From assembly GCA_000381605.1 (NCBI GenBank), contig KB906754.1, positions 517,147 through 581,146 on the forward strand: a DNA stretch of 64,000 nt, given 5' to 3'. Made by a program: the position numbers and the translations under genes. This stretch comes from Acidobacteriaceae bacterium KBS 89. GTDB lineage: Bacteria; Acidobacteriota; Terriglobia; Terriglobales; Acidobacteriaceae. The first letter of the stretch is position 1. Every line of letters begins with the position of its first letter. The notes under the pieces were generated by a model that saw only the letters and a list, made by a program, of their open reading frames with translations, did no database searches and was not told the origin of the DNA. This document shows, piece by piece, positions 9,815 to 18,775 of the stretch.

Positions 9815-10249
9815 ATGTTTACCAAGATCGTTGTCGCATTGAATGATTTGCCGCAGTCACAGCGCGCGCTTCGAACAGCGATAGACCTCGCACTCGCATG
9901 CAATGCGGAGCTCGCAACAGTCTCCATCTTAGGAGATCTTCCGACTTATGCCTCGTTTGCCATGATCGTCGATTCAAATGCTCCCAGCGAGATGAAGGAA
10001 GCCCAACGCCAAGCCCACGCTGACTTGCACGAGAAAGCGTTCCTGTTGGCCAAGGAGCAAGGAGTTCGCACGAAAGGCTCAATCATAGGGGGACGGGAGG
10101 TACAAGCGATACTCCATTTTCTTAAGATGGAGCGCGCCGATTTGATTGTTCTCGGCCTTCATCAACACGACTTCTATTTGGCTCGTCTTTGGAGCTCCGT
10201 TTATGACCTCGCACAGGAAGCTCCCTGTAGCGTTCTCGGAGTCCATTGA
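9815..10249 (+). CDS. Universal stress protein (UspA family)
   Basis: A single-domain Usp protein of 144 residues, close to the family norm. It starts with the typical beta1 strand (TKIVVALND) followed by SQRALRTAIDLA, and ends with DLIVLGLHQHD...CSVLGVH. The usual nucleotide-binding pattern G-x2-G-x9-G-S/T is not kept in the last part (GLHQHDFYLARLWSSV), so ATP binding is doubtful. It is the first gene after box 4 and lies 65 bp before the efflux adaptor gene, which suggests one transcript linking a stress response to efflux. Confidence 0.88.
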   Translation: MFTKIVVALNDLPQSQRALRTAIDLALACNAELATVSILGDLPTYASFAMIVDSNAPSEMKEAQRQAHADLHEKAFLLAKEQGVRTKGSIIGGREVQAILHFLKMERADLIVLGLHQHDFYLARLWSSVYDLAQEAPCSVLGVH

Positions 10250-10314
10250 GTCCGTTGGTCAATACGAGTGAGGTGTTTCATACGAGATAAGTTTAGCCTC
10301 GGAGGCTTTGTGGT

Positions 10315-11457
10315 ATGAGTAAAAACTCGTTCATCATCCCCCTGGTCGTCCTGCTCGCCGCTCTGGGCTTACTACTTGGCGTCGCCGGACGCTTTACAGA
10401 GTGGCAAGGAAACCAGCCTGACCAAAAGACGGATGACGCCTACCTGAGAGCTGACATCACGCCGTTGAGCACACGAATCTCCGGAACGGTCAGTAAGGTT
10501 AAGGTCAACGACTATCAGAGCGTCATTGCAGGTCAGACTCTCATCGAGCTTGACGACGAAGACTATCGGGCGGCTCTGAATCAGGCCCAAGCTGCCTTGG
10601 CCGCATCTGAAGCATCGCTGGCGGACAACCAGGCGGCGAAGAGTATACAGGATGCTCAAATCGACGCTGCGAAGGCAGGCATCCTGCAGACGGAGGCTGC
10701 TATCAACGCGGCAAAGGCCGGCATAGCTTCAGCCACACCCGAACTCGAGCGCGCCTTGACTGAGTTGCATCGCCAACAGACCTTGTTCGACTCGAATGCA
10801 ACAACTCATCAGCAGTTGGAAAAGGCCACCGCTGAAGAGGGTCAGCTCAGCGGCTTAGTAGACGCGCGCAAGGCAGACCTTGCACGCGCAGAGGGAGCTC
10901 TGGCCACCAGCCATAGCCAATTTGAGGCGGCGAAGCGTCAACGAGACGCGCTTAATACGAAGGATGATATTTACAAAGCCGAGATAGACGCCAAGAAAGC
11001 CGCCATTGTCGTCGCGCGAGTGAATCTCGCCTATACGCGAATCGCAGCGCCGACCGACGGGACCGTTGGGGAGCGCCGCGCCCTCGCCGGTCAATTGGTC
11101 GCTCCCGGAACGCAGGTGATCGATCTGGTTCAGAGCGAAGTTTGGGTGCAGGCGAACTTCAAAGAGACGCAACTTACCAATATGCGAGTCGGTGACACAG
11201 TTGATCTGCTGATCGACACCTTCCCGAACCGAGTATTTCAAGGGAAGGTCGAGCAACTCTCTCCCGCCAGCGGTTCTCAGTTCGCCCTTTTGCCGCCTGA
11301 CAATGCTACTGGCAACTACACCAAGGTGGTTCAACGGGTGCCGGTCAAAATCGTGTTTTTGTCGGGACAGCCTTACCTCGATCGGCTGCGCCCGGGATTT
11401 TCAGCGATCGTTACTGTTCATACCGGCAAGACGGGACGACCCGGCGGTAACCAATGA
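10315..11457 (+). CDS. HlyD/EmrA-type membrane fusion protein
   Basis: A 380-residue periplasmic adaptor with one N-terminal membrane helix (FIIPLVVLLAALGLLLGVAG). It has the split biotinyl-lipoyl domain (ISGTVSKVKVNDYQSVIAG ... YTRIAAPTDGTVGERRAL), a long Ala/Gln/Glu-rich coiled coil at roughly residues 90-210, and a C-terminal beta barrel. It links the inner-membrane DHA2 pump to the outer-membrane channel. GGAGG precedes the start. Its stop overlaps the next start as ATGA, so the pump is translationally coupled. Confidence 0.92.
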   Translation: MSKNSFIIPLVVLLAALGLLLGVAGRFTEWQGNQPDQKTDDAYLRADITPLSTRISGTVSKVKVNDYQSVIAGQTLIELDDEDYRAALNQAQAALAASEASLADNQAAKSIQDAQIDAAKAGILQTEAAINAAKAGIASATPELERALTELHRQQTLFDSNATTHQQLEKATAEEGQLSGLVDARKADLARAEGALATSHSQFEAAKRQRDALNTKDDIYKAEIDAKKAAIVVARVNLAYTRIAAPTDGTVGERRALAGQLVAPGTQVIDLVQSEVWVQANFKETQLTNMRVGDTVDLLIDTFPNRVFQGKVEQLSPASGSQFALLPPDNATGNYTKVVQRVPVKIVFLSGQPYLDRLRPGFSAIVTVHTGKTGRPGGNQ

Positions 11458-13073
11458 AGGGTTCTGATGCCAGTACGCAGGACACCCATTCGATATTGAC
11501 GACACGTCCATTTCTGGGCGTGGCTGGCGTTCTTCTCGGAGCACTCATTGCAACATGCACGGGCCGCTTGATGAGCGTGGGACTAGCGGACATTCGGGGT
11601 GCGCTGCACCTCGGGGTCGATGAAGGGGCTTGGATCAACACAGCGTTCAACGCATCCATGATGTTTATCGGACCGTTTTCGGTATACCTGGGGGGACTAC
11701 TTGGCCCAAGGCGAGTACTTTTGGCCTGCGCATGGATTTTCACCGTCGCAAGCTTCTTGATCCCTTTTTGCCGTTCTCTCGACGGGATGATCGCTTTACT
11801 GATCATCGCCGGCCTCAGTGCCGGAACGTTCTATCCACTAACGCTCTCCTTCGTTCTCAGAAGTCTTCCGATGCGATTCGTGTTGGTTGGAATTGCAATG
11901 TACGCGACAGACATCATCTTCACAACGGATATGGCCCAGGCATGGGAATCACTTTTCATCGAACACCTCTCATGGCATTGGATTTTTTGGAATGCAACTA
12001 TTTTGACTCCAGCCATGATTGCGCTGATTCATTTTGGTATTCCTTGGCAGCCACTTCCAAAACCACAGCCCGGGCATCCCACTCCCAATTGGAGGGGTTT
12101 CTTGTATGCAAGCCTCGGGGCTGCGTTTCTTTATACCGCGCTAGACCAGGGGCAACGACTGGATTGGCTTCACTCGGGTCTCATCGTGGGGTTATTAGCT
12201 GCAGGAATACTGCTCGTACAAGCGGCCATCGTTCGGCATTTTCTACAACCCAATCCGCTGGTCAATTATCAGTTCCTCAAGCGCAGAAACACCATCTTAC
12301 TGGCTCCTGTACTTATCAGCTTTCGGTTCATCATGCTTGCGACGGTTGTAAGCATTCCGAGTTTCCTTGGTTCAGTTCGGGGTTTCCTTCCTCTGCAGGA
12401 GGCACCCGTCCTAGTTTGGGTGGCGCTCCCACAGTTTGTGCTCGGAATCGCTGCAATGGCTTTGATGCGCAGAATCGACCCCCGACTAATCCTTGCTGCC
12501 GGCTTCAGCTTGGTGGGAGTCGCATGTTTGCTCGATTCACGTGTCACCTCCGTGTGGGCGCGAGCCAACTTTGGAATCTCTCAGGCCGTAATGGCGGTAG
12601 GTCTGGCGTTGGCGTTCAACTCGATGGTCGGAGCTATCGTGCTGGAAATTCTCGACACTGGCGCATTGAAGCGGCCTGCCGATGTATTGACCTTTGCGGG
12701 TTTCTTCCAAGTTATCCGTTTGTTTGGGGGTGAGATGGGGTCGACGTTTATGGGCCATTTCATTGCTGCACGTGAACAGTTCCATTCGAACATGCTTGGG
12801 TTGAATGTTCAGTTTGGGAACAGCCTCACCGACTCGAGGCTCATAAGCCTTCAACATGCAGTCGCCCCACATTCAACCGGCACTACCACGATAGGCCGCG
12901 CAGCAGAAGTCTTAGTGCTGCAAGTTCGCCAGCAAGCCTTTACGCTGGCAATCTCTGACAGCTTCCTCCTCGTGGCTATGTGCTGCGCGGCTTGCCTCGT
13001 CGTTGTTGCCTTCATGTCCAAAGTGCCAACCCAGTATCGGCAGATCACTGCTGCGCCAGTGGAAGCCAAATGA
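11454..13073 (+). CDS. DHA2-family MFS drug exporter (EmrB-like)
   Basis: A 539-residue polytopic protein with about 14 hydrophobic segments, the expected number for DHA2 proton-driven exporters. The early segment AGVLLGALIATCTGRLMSVG and the motif DEGAWINTAFNASMMFIGP resemble EmrB proteins. It pumps lipophilic or amphipathic compounds through the HlyD adaptor and TolC-type channel encoded on either side. The substrate cannot be inferred. It overlaps the adaptor gene by four bases and is followed after 28 bp by the channel gene. Confidence 0.92.
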   Translation: MKGSDASTQDTHSILTTRPFLGVAGVLLGALIATCTGRLMSVGLADIRGALHLGVDEGAWINTAFNASMMFIGPFSVYLGGLLGPRRVLLACAWIFTVASFLIPFCRSLDGMIALLIIAGLSAGTFYPLTLSFVLRSLPMRFVLVGIAMYATDIIFTTDMAQAWESLFIEHLSWHWIFWNATILTPAMIALIHFGIPWQPLPKPQPGHPTPNWRGFLYASLGAAFLYTALDQGQRLDWLHSGLIVGLLAAGILLVQAAIVRHFLQPNPLVNYQFLKRRNTILLAPVLISFRFIMLATVVSIPSFLGSVRGFLPLQEAPVLVWVALPQFVLGIAAMALMRRIDPRLILAAGFSLVGVACLLDSRVTSVWARANFGISQAVMAVGLALAFNSMVGAIVLEILDTGALKRPADVLTFAGFFQVIRLFGGEMGSTFMGHFIAAREQFHSNMLGLNVQFGNSLTDSRLISLQHAVAPHSTGTTTIGRAAEVLVLQVRQQAFTLAISDSFLLVAMCCAACLVVVAFMSKVPTQYRQITAAPVEAK

Positions 13074-13101
13074 GAACCACTCCAAGAATGGAGGTCAGAA
13101 T

Positions 13102-14493
13102 ATGATGTCAACTTCTGCGACACGCCGAGAGTTTCGCCCAGCAGGCAGGCTGTGCTTGTGCCTGGCACTTCTGAGTTCGACCTTCACGGTAACTTCTATA
13201 GCAGAACAATCAAGCGCCAATGCGATCCACTTAACGCTGGATCAGGCAATCAACCTTGCCCTGAGGCAAAATCATTCCGTTCACCTACGCGATCTGTCTG
13301 TTGAGCAAATGCAAAGCAAGAAAAGCGAAGCCAAGTCCAACTATCTTCCACAGGTCAAGGCAAGTGGCAGCGTTCTCCACGTTACCGAATTCGAAGGCAT
13401 CACAATCCCAGTAGGGGCATTTGGGATCTATCCATCGATCGGGCCGATACCATCGAAGCCCCTCTTTATCGACCAAGGCTCTGCTGATTGGTACACAGGG
13501 GGAATAGGGTTAGAACAGCCTCTTACTCAGCTCTTCCGTATTCACCAGGCGAACATTGCCGCGAAACAGGATCTGCTCATCGCACAAACACAACTTGACG
13601 AAACCCAAAATGCGATAGCAGTGCAGGTCCGCCAGCTTTACTACAACATATTGATCAATCAAGAGAAGCTTAAGGCGTCTGAGGATCATTTGGCCGCAGC
13701 CCAAATCAAAGATGAGGAGAGCCGGAGCGCAGTCGCAACGGGCAAGGCGCTTCAAATATCGGCTCTTCAGAGCCAGGCGAGTATTCTGGAGTCAAAGCAG
13801 GAGAGTCTAACTCTGCGTTTGCAAGGAAACGATCTTCGGCGTCAGCTAGCGGACGTCATTGGTCTGCCGGTCGATACCGCCCTCGATCTCGACTCCGCAG
13901 CGGCCGGTGTTGCGCTTGACGTTCCAACCCGGCCTGATGCGATACGGATCGCGCTCGAACATAACCATGACCTCAGAGCGGCTCGACAGACCCTGATAAA
14001 GGCTCAAGCGGGCCTAGCCGCTGCCAAGGACGCTTACATACCTGATGTGACAGCCTTCTCCCGCTATAGCTATCAGAGTGGGGTACCATTTCTTGTCCAT
14101 AATTTTGGGACATTTGGATTTTCACTCAGCTATGACCTCTTTGACGGTGGGCGCCGCGAAGCGAAGATTCGGGAAGCCCGAAGCGAAGTGCACTCTGCGG
14201 AAGTTGTCGTGGACAAACTACAGTCTGAGATCCAAGTCCAAGTGCACGAAATTTACGATCGAGTCGACGAATTCAGACAAATGCTTGAGGTTGCGGGACA
14301 GGTTCTGAGGGTGAGAACAGAAGCGGCCAGACTTGCCGATCGACAGTTTGAGCAGACTTCGATGCTCAGTTCCGCCCGTAGCGAAAGCCACGCTGACTTG
14401 GCGAGTGCAACCGCTTCCTTGCTGGAAAGAAGTTGTGGACTCTCATTGGCCGAGGCGGACTTAAAGAGGGCCATCGGCCAAATGCCGCGATAG
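13102..14493 (+). CDS. TolC-family outer membrane efflux protein
   Basis: The ATG at 13102 has GGAGG seven bases before it and opens a signal peptide (LCLCLALLSSTFTVTSIAEQ), so it is preferred to an in-frame start at 13003 inside the pump gene. Two OEP repeats follow: each has a long helical part (LDQAINLALRQN, DQTQ-like Ala/Gln-rich segments) and short strands (FGFSLSYDLFDGGRREAKI). No lipobox is seen. It completes the EmrA-EmrB-TolC system of this operon. Confidence 0.9.
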   Translation: MMSTSATRREFRPAGRLCLCLALLSSTFTVTSIAEQSSANAIHLTLDQAINLALRQNHSVHLRDLSVEQMQSKKSEAKSNYLPQVKASGSVLHVTEFEGITIPVGAFGIYPSIGPIPSKPLFIDQGSADWYTGGIGLEQPLTQLFRIHQANIAAKQDLLIAQTQLDETQNAIAVQVRQLYYNILINQEKLKASEDHLAAAQIKDEESRSAVATGKALQISALQSQASILESKQESLTLRLQGNDLRRQLADVIGLPVDTALDLDSAAAGVALDVPTRPDAIRIALEHNHDLRAARQTLIKAQAGLAAAKDAYIPDVTAFSRYSYQSGVPFLVHNFGTFGFSLSYDLFDGGRREAKIREARSEVHSAEVVVDKLQSEIQVQVHEIYDRVDEFRQMLEVAGQVLRVRTEAARLADRQFEQTSMLSSARSESHADLASATASLLERSCGLSLAEADLKRAIGQMPR

Positions 14494-14535
14494 ACAGGAT
14501 CCGATTCACGAGACGGCTCCTACAGGAAAGCAGGT

Positions 14536-15006
14536 ATGAATTCCATGGATAACACAGTAACGAGTGTCTTGGCTGCGCTCGGGGGCTCCGTAATCGGTGC
14601 TACAACCCCGGTACTTAGTAATTTCGTGCTCCAACGGAGCCTGACGCAGCGAGAACTGACCAATCGCGAAATAGTTCAACGCGAAGAGTTATATTCCGAG
14701 TTCATACGTCAGGGTACGGCTTGCTACGCGCAGCTACTTGCGCAAAGCCTTGAAAACATCGACGAGATTGTTGCAATGTACGCCTTGGTAAATCGAATCA
14801 GGCTATTCGCGTCGAGCAGCGTCCTTGATGCAGCAGAAGCGTTCGTAAAGAAATTGGTTGAGAAATTTGGCGACAAGAGCATGAGCATAGAGCAAATCAA
14901 GTCGGTAGCTCTGGAGCAGCATGCAGATCCGCTGAACGACTTCGCGTTAAAGTGTAGGGCAGAACTCCGTGAGGTCTACGATCGAGCTACTTGGCAACGC
15001 AAATGA
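14536..15006 (+). CDS. Small membrane-anchored protein of unknown function
   Basis: A 156-residue protein. A short N-terminal hydrophobic stretch (VLAALGGSVIGATTPVLSNFVL) is followed by a charged, helical segment with a TQRELTNREIVQREELYSEF pattern suggesting a coiled coil, then a mostly helical soluble part. I recognise no family. It follows the efflux channel gene by 42 bp on the same strand and may be the last gene of that operon. AGGAAAGCAGGT before the ATG gives a workable ribosome site. Confidence 0.6.
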   Translation: MNSMDNTVTSVLAALGGSVIGATTPVLSNFVLQRSLTQRELTNREIVQREELYSEFIRQGTACYAQLLAQSLENIDEIVAMYALVNRIRLFASSSVLDAAEAFVKKLVEKFGDKSMSIEQIKSVALEQHADPLNDFALKCRAELREVYDRATWQRK

Positions 15007-15017
15007 GTTCCCTAGAT

Positions 15018-15389
15018 TCATCCGTTCCAAACTTGCTTTAGAAGTTCGACTAGGGCATCGCCGTCCACCGGTTTACGGAAAAATCCTATTGCTCCTTTTT
15101 CAAGGTAGAACGATTCCGACTTCTCGGAAGGCTTTCCGGTGATGATAACGACTGGCAATAAACTAGCACCGTTCTTGATGTGCTGTAGCAAACTCAGCCC
15201 ACTCATCTGCCGCATCTCGACATCAGTGATCACGCAAGAGCTTTTTTCCAGACCGCCCGAGCCGAGGAACTCCTCGGCGGAACAATATCCTTCAGCTGCA
15301 TACCCGCAGGAGGCCAGGAAGTTTATAAGCGACTCGAGAACTCGGAGATCATCATCAATGACTGCGATCGTACGGGCCTGCACGCCCAT
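15018..15389 (-). CDS. Stand-alone response regulator receiver domain
   Basis: A receiver domain alone, about 123 residues from the ATG at 15389, which has GGAGG just upstream. The acidic pocket is IDDD, the phospho-acceptor is the Asp in VITDVEM, and the switch Thr and Lys are in IITGK and FRKPVD. There is no output domain. The style (AEEFL, K-P-V-D at the end) is that of FixJ receivers. It lies 50 bp downstream of the FixJ-family gene on the same strand, so both should be co-transcribed. It could serve as a phosphate sink, a phospho-relay step or a competitor for the PAS kinases. Confidence 0.85.
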   Translation of the reverse strand: MGVQARTIAVIDDDLRVLESLINFLASCGYAAEGYCSAEEFLGSGGLEKSSCVITDVEMRQMSGLSLLQHIKNGASLLPVVIITGKPSEKSESFYLEKGAIGFFRKPVDGDALVELLKQVWNG

Positions 15390-15439
15390 TGCAACCTCCG
15401 CCCATCTGGTAGGACTCATAGAAAATCATTATGTGAAAC

Positions 15440-16048
15440 CTAAGTCAGGTTGGGGGACTCAAGATTTAGTTTGCTGGCAAGTTTGACCAAAGTTGCGAAG
15501 GAATCGGCTTCCATCTTCCGCATAATGTGTCCCCGGTGTATCTGCACGGTATATTCCGTGATTCCCAATTCCCCAGCCGCCTGCTTGTTCAAAAGACCAC
15601 GCACCAAAAGCGGTAACACCTGTTGCTCCCGCGGAGTCAACGAACGGTACCGGGCGAGTAGGTTTTTCTGCTCTGACGCAGCTAGCCGCAGTTTCCGATC
15701 CTGCTCGAGTGCCTTATCCACACAGGAAAGTAGTGTCGTCTCGTCAATAGGCTTGGTGAGGAAGTCAACAGCTCCGCCCTTCATCGCTGTAACAGTGGAC
15801 GGAACATCGCCGCGACCAGTAATAAATATGACGGGAATTGTCGTTTTCGCAGCTATTGACTCTTGCACTTCCAGCCCATTCATTCCAGGCATTCTCAAAT
15901 CGAGAATCACACACGCACAGGAATCCTGCCGTTTGAAGCCGAGGAAATCCTGGCCTGAAGAGAATATTTTAACTTGTTTGCCATTGGCACGAAGGAGCGA
16001 TGAGAGAGCGTCCACAACAATGGCGTCATCATCGACGATGTATACCAT
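15440..16048 (-). CDS. FixJ-family response regulator (receiver plus LuxR HTH)
   Basis: The ATG at 16048 is preceded by GAGGAG and begins MVYIVDDD as FixJ proteins do; the in-frame start at 16114 has no such support. The receiver has acidic residues DDD, phospho-acceptor Asp in VILDLRMPGMNG, Thr in FITGRGD and Lys in FLTKPID. The C-terminal LuxR/GerE helix-turn-helix reads LTPREQQVLPLLVRG ... AAGELGITEYTVQIHRGHIM. It should activate transcription when phosphorylated by AHELNQP-type kinases such as those at 4.2 and 24.0 kb. A perfect dyad version of the regional box lies 177 bp upstream, pointing to autoregulation. It is my main candidate for the protein that binds the boxes, by inference only. 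Confidence 0.93.
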   Translation of the reverse strand: MVYIVDDDAIVVDALSSLLRANGKQVKIFSSGQDFLGFKRQDSCACVILDLRMPGMNGLEVQESIAAKTTIPVIFITGRGDVPSTVTAMKGGAVDFLTKPIDETTLLSCVDKALEQDRKLRLAASEQKNLLARYRSLTPREQQVLPLLVRGLLNKQAAGELGITEYTVQIHRGHIMRKMEADSFATLVKLASKLNLESPNLT

Positions 16049-16224
16049 TTCGTTTGGCTCCTCTATCCCCTTTCCAATTGAGCTAGTGATAGCTGTGCGT
16101 AACATTGTCCACAAGCCTCGATAATGTTTGCCTCCTCGATCTACTTACTTATCGGAAGCGCGCCATTGTGAGAGATTATATTGCGAAGGCGTGACGAAGT
16201 CACCGACCTTCCATTGATTTAGGC

Positions 16225-16242
16225 ATTACATGAATATGTAAT
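16225..16242 (-). promoter_or_regulatory. Box 5, perfect dyad upstream of the FixJ-family gene
   Basis: ATTACATGAATATGTAAT is an exact inverted repeat ATTACAT-N4-ATGTAAT and reads as a box on both strands. No good -10 hexamer is found at 22-23 nt on either side (TGACTT on the minus strand), so it may act as an operator or through a differently spaced promoter for the regulator gene. Confidence 0.6.
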
Positions 16243-16636
16243 AGCGAAGCCCTTCTGGGTCCAGATGAGGGCTTAAAAGAGAGCTTTGTTCACTTCCCCG
16301 GGTACAACGAACAGGCCTATTGATGTTCATCGTCTTCTTCCAATGGGCAAGCATCGTTATTCCGATCCAATAGTTGCGGAAGGGCCGGTCTGCAAAGAAC
16401 GAGGCGCAGAGTCAGGCACACAGTCATTCCGAAATCGATCCAAATCATGAATTCCTCCTATCGTTCCGACAGTCGCTGTCGTTGACGGGCGATCGAAAGC
16501 CGATCCGGGCCTAACGTCCGGCGCAATGGCAGGTACTAGCAGATGATTTGCGTCATCCTGTTCCGGAATTCGAGCTTTCCATATGACTTTTCCTGCCTTA
16601 CTGCCTGCTAAACTCCAACCGTCCCTAGGATCGAGC
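16243..16636. other. Intergenic stretch, no gene recognised
   Basis: About 390 bases between the dyad box and the end of the pseudokinase gene. A minus-strand frame at 16357-16674 lacks any domain signal or ribosome site and overlaps the end of the kinase gene. I see no RNA gene, repeat or terminator hairpin. Confidence 0.5.
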
Positions 16637-18130
16637 TTACGGCGGAATAAAACGAGGTAACTCGATGCGAACACATGTCACTCCACCTTCTCGTCGAATT
16701 GCTTCGAGCGTACCTCCTTGTCCCTCAATAACAGAACGACTGATGGCGAGCGCCATGACTATTCCCTGTGATTCATCCGCCACGACCGCTTCCAGTAGAC
16801 GCTCCACGCTGGTGACACAACCGCCGCTGTTTTCGACTTCAAGGCTAACGTGCTCTTCAGTAAAGCCGGTCCTCAGCGTTAGCTTCTTCGGTCCCTCAGA
16901 TCGAGACATGGCTTCATAGGCGTCCACTAGCAAATTGAAGAGAACCTGTTGAACCTGAGCAACATCTGCAAAGGCGAGTGGCATGTCCAGATTTAATTCA
17001 GAACCGACTAGGACACCCTTGTCGCGAGCGTCTGGCGCCTGAAGGTTTATCACTTGCTGAATCAAACAGTTCAGGTTGATAGGCCGAAGATTGGTCCGAC
17101 GGCGATCGAAGAGTTGCCGGATCTCGTGGACGATATTTCCAGCAGACATTCCGTCTCGAACCACTCCTTCGAGTGCAGCATTTGCCTGCGAGATATCGAG
17201 GTTATCAGAAGACAGCCAATTGAGCGCTGCTTGAGCGTTGGCTACCACCGCCGCTAGCGGTTGCACAATTCTGTCTGAAAGGGACGCAGAGAGTTCGGCA
17301 ATGGCTGCGGACTGCGTAGCACGACCGATTCGCTCACGCGCAGCTTCGAGAGCCTCGCTGGCTCGCTTCTTTTCATCGATATCGATGTTCACGCCAACCC
17401 AACACCTAACCTGACCATCCGAATCCCGGAGTGGTTCCGCTCGAGTAAGAAACCACCGGTATTTTCCATCTGCTCCCAATATGCGGAACTGATCATCTCG
17501 CGGATGCCCCGTTCGAATTTGTTCCATCCAATTCCGGCTTGAGGCTGGTTGATCTTCAGGATGTAGAAAAGCCAAGTGAGCGTTCCATGGTGATTCGAAA
17601 TTTGTGGCGAACCGAAGTGGGTGATCTGAAGGAAGGCCGAGGTAATCCGCTGTAGCCCGGTTGACGAAAGCCAGAGCTCCTGACGCTCGGGCAAACCAAG
17701 CTTGGGTTGGAAGAGCGTTGAGGGTTATTTGTAGATTCGCTTCGACAGCCGGAAGCGCTTTGCCGAGCGGTATTGAGACGACACCGGTAAAGAGCCACAC
17801 TTCTAGGCCGTCCGGGGCGATATGCCCGGTTCCGACAGCATCCACCGCACGTTCTGGTGCGGAATCCCTGGTATGGAGAAAGAAATGGTCGCGATAGGGT
17901 TGATGATGAATCCTTGCCGCCTGCCATAAAGTGGAAGACTTTTGTCTGTCTTCTGCCGCTACGAGTTCCAGCCAATTCAAATTCACAAGCTCGGCCGAGC
18001 CCACGCCCGTAATGTCTTTCAACTCCTGGTTTGCGTAGATGCACCGACCGTCAGAATCAGCCAGCCATGTGGGATTCGGAGAGTACTCAAGGAAGGCAGC
18101 CAGAACAGTTGTATCCATAATTTCCGCCAC
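16637..18130 (-). CDS. Two-PAS histidine-kinase homologue lacking its phospho-acceptor (pseudokinase)
   Basis: A soluble 497-residue protein with PAS modules at about residues 5-125 and 140-265 (second ends VNIDIDEKKRASE), then regions that align with HisKA and HATPase domains of the neighbouring kinases. The conserved AHELNQPL reads SDRIVQPL here: the acceptor His is replaced by Asp286. The N box is NLLVDAYEA (Asn to Asp), G1 is ENSGG in place of DNGTG, and G2 is GIVMALA in place of GMGIGLA. Autokinase activity is therefore unlikely, although the frame is intact, so the protein may be kept as a sensor, phosphatase or decoy. Start is GTG at 18130 or ATG at 18118. It lies upstream of the FixJ gene on the same strand, under box 6. 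Confidence 0.88.
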   Translation of the reverse strand: MAEIMDTTVLAAFLEYSPNPTWLADSDGRCIYANQELKDITGVGSAELVNLNWLELVAAEDRQKSSTLWQAARIHHQPYRDHFFLHTRDSAPERAVDAVGTGHIAPDGLEVWLFTGVVSIPLGKALPAVEANLQITLNALPTQAWFARASGALAFVNRATADYLGLPSDHPLRFATNFESPWNAHLAFLHPEDQPASSRNWMEQIRTGHPRDDQFRILGADGKYRWFLTRAEPLRDSDGQVRCWVGVNIDIDEKKRASEALEAARERIGRATQSAAIAELSASLSDRIVQPLAAVVANAQAALNWLSSDNLDISQANAALEGVVRDGMSAGNIVHEIRQLFDRRRTNLRPINLNCLIQQVINLQAPDARDKGVLVGSELNLDMPLAFADVAQVQQVLFNLLVDAYEAMSRSEGPKKLTLRTGFTEEHVSLEVENSGGCVTSVERLLEAVVADESQGIVMALAISRSVIEGQGGTLEAIRREGGVTCVRIELPRFIPP

Positions 18131-18216
18131 GCGCCGGGCCAGTCCACAGGTAGGTTCTTACGGCAAGAATCGTCAAGCCAGTTTGCCTGCGCATCTTCCG
18201 TTTTCTTGTTGTGTTG

Positions 18217-18263
18217 AGCGTATTACGGAACCGAACATAGAGGTCATTACATCTTTATGGTAG
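18217..18263 (-). promoter_or_regulatory. Box 6 promoter of the pseudokinase
   Basis: Minus-strand CTACCATAAAGATGTAAT (18263-18246), 23 nt, then TACGCT (18222-18217). The central AGGAA is altered to ATAAA, so it is weaker than the consensus. The gene starts about 90 nt beyond the -10. Confidence 0.6.
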
Positions 18264-18597
18264 CGGGTAAATTTCTGCTTTACGGGCGCCGACAATTCAC
18301 ACAAGATGTGAATCCCGCTGTGTAGAGACCTTCATATATTTCGGGGCTGGCCAGGCGGCGCAACTCGAAAGAACACCGGCTTCCGGAGTGGTGATTGACC
18401 GTACACCGTATCGTAGGCTGCGGTCGGCCGAGACCATCAATGCAAAGATCGAGCGGTTGATTAATCCAGCCACCGAGACGTAACAATTCTTTGGTTAGCA
18501 TTTGCTGACGCCTCGGGGTTACCAGCGGATTGACTCTCCTGCGGTTTGGTGTCGCAACCTGTACAGGCACCTTGACGCCCCCTCAATATCGTCACTC
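18264..18597. other. Intergenic stretch between divergent boxes 6 and 7
   Basis: About 330 bases bounded by two outward-facing boxes. A minus-strand frame of 96 codons (18280-18570) contains paired cysteines (CVNC at its end) but has no ribosome site and no family I know. It may be a decayed fragment. Confidence 0.4.
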
Positions 18598-18643
18598 CTA
18601 ACAGGAACATGTAATTTCGACGATTTCACCTGATTGCTACTAT
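18598..18643 (+). promoter_or_regulatory. Box 7 promoter of the Mla-type operon
   Basis: CTAACAGGAACATGTAAT (18598-18615), 22 nt, then TACTAT (18638-18643). The first gene of the ABC operon starts about 130 nt beyond the -10. Confidence 0.7.
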
Positions 18644-18775
18644 CGGGCTGTCAGCGACCGCGCCTAGATGTGGGTGTTCGGGTCTTTGGTGTTCTTATCC
18701 CCGCCATCTACCTGACAACTCGATTCCTGACGAACGGTCAACTCGTGAACGAGAAGACGGGACTGGAGAGAGCAC

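Noticed and set aside
18280..18570. 96-codon minus-strand frame between boxes 6 and 7
   Set aside because: No ribosome site, no recognisable family, and it ends before a box pointing the same way; treated as intergenic.
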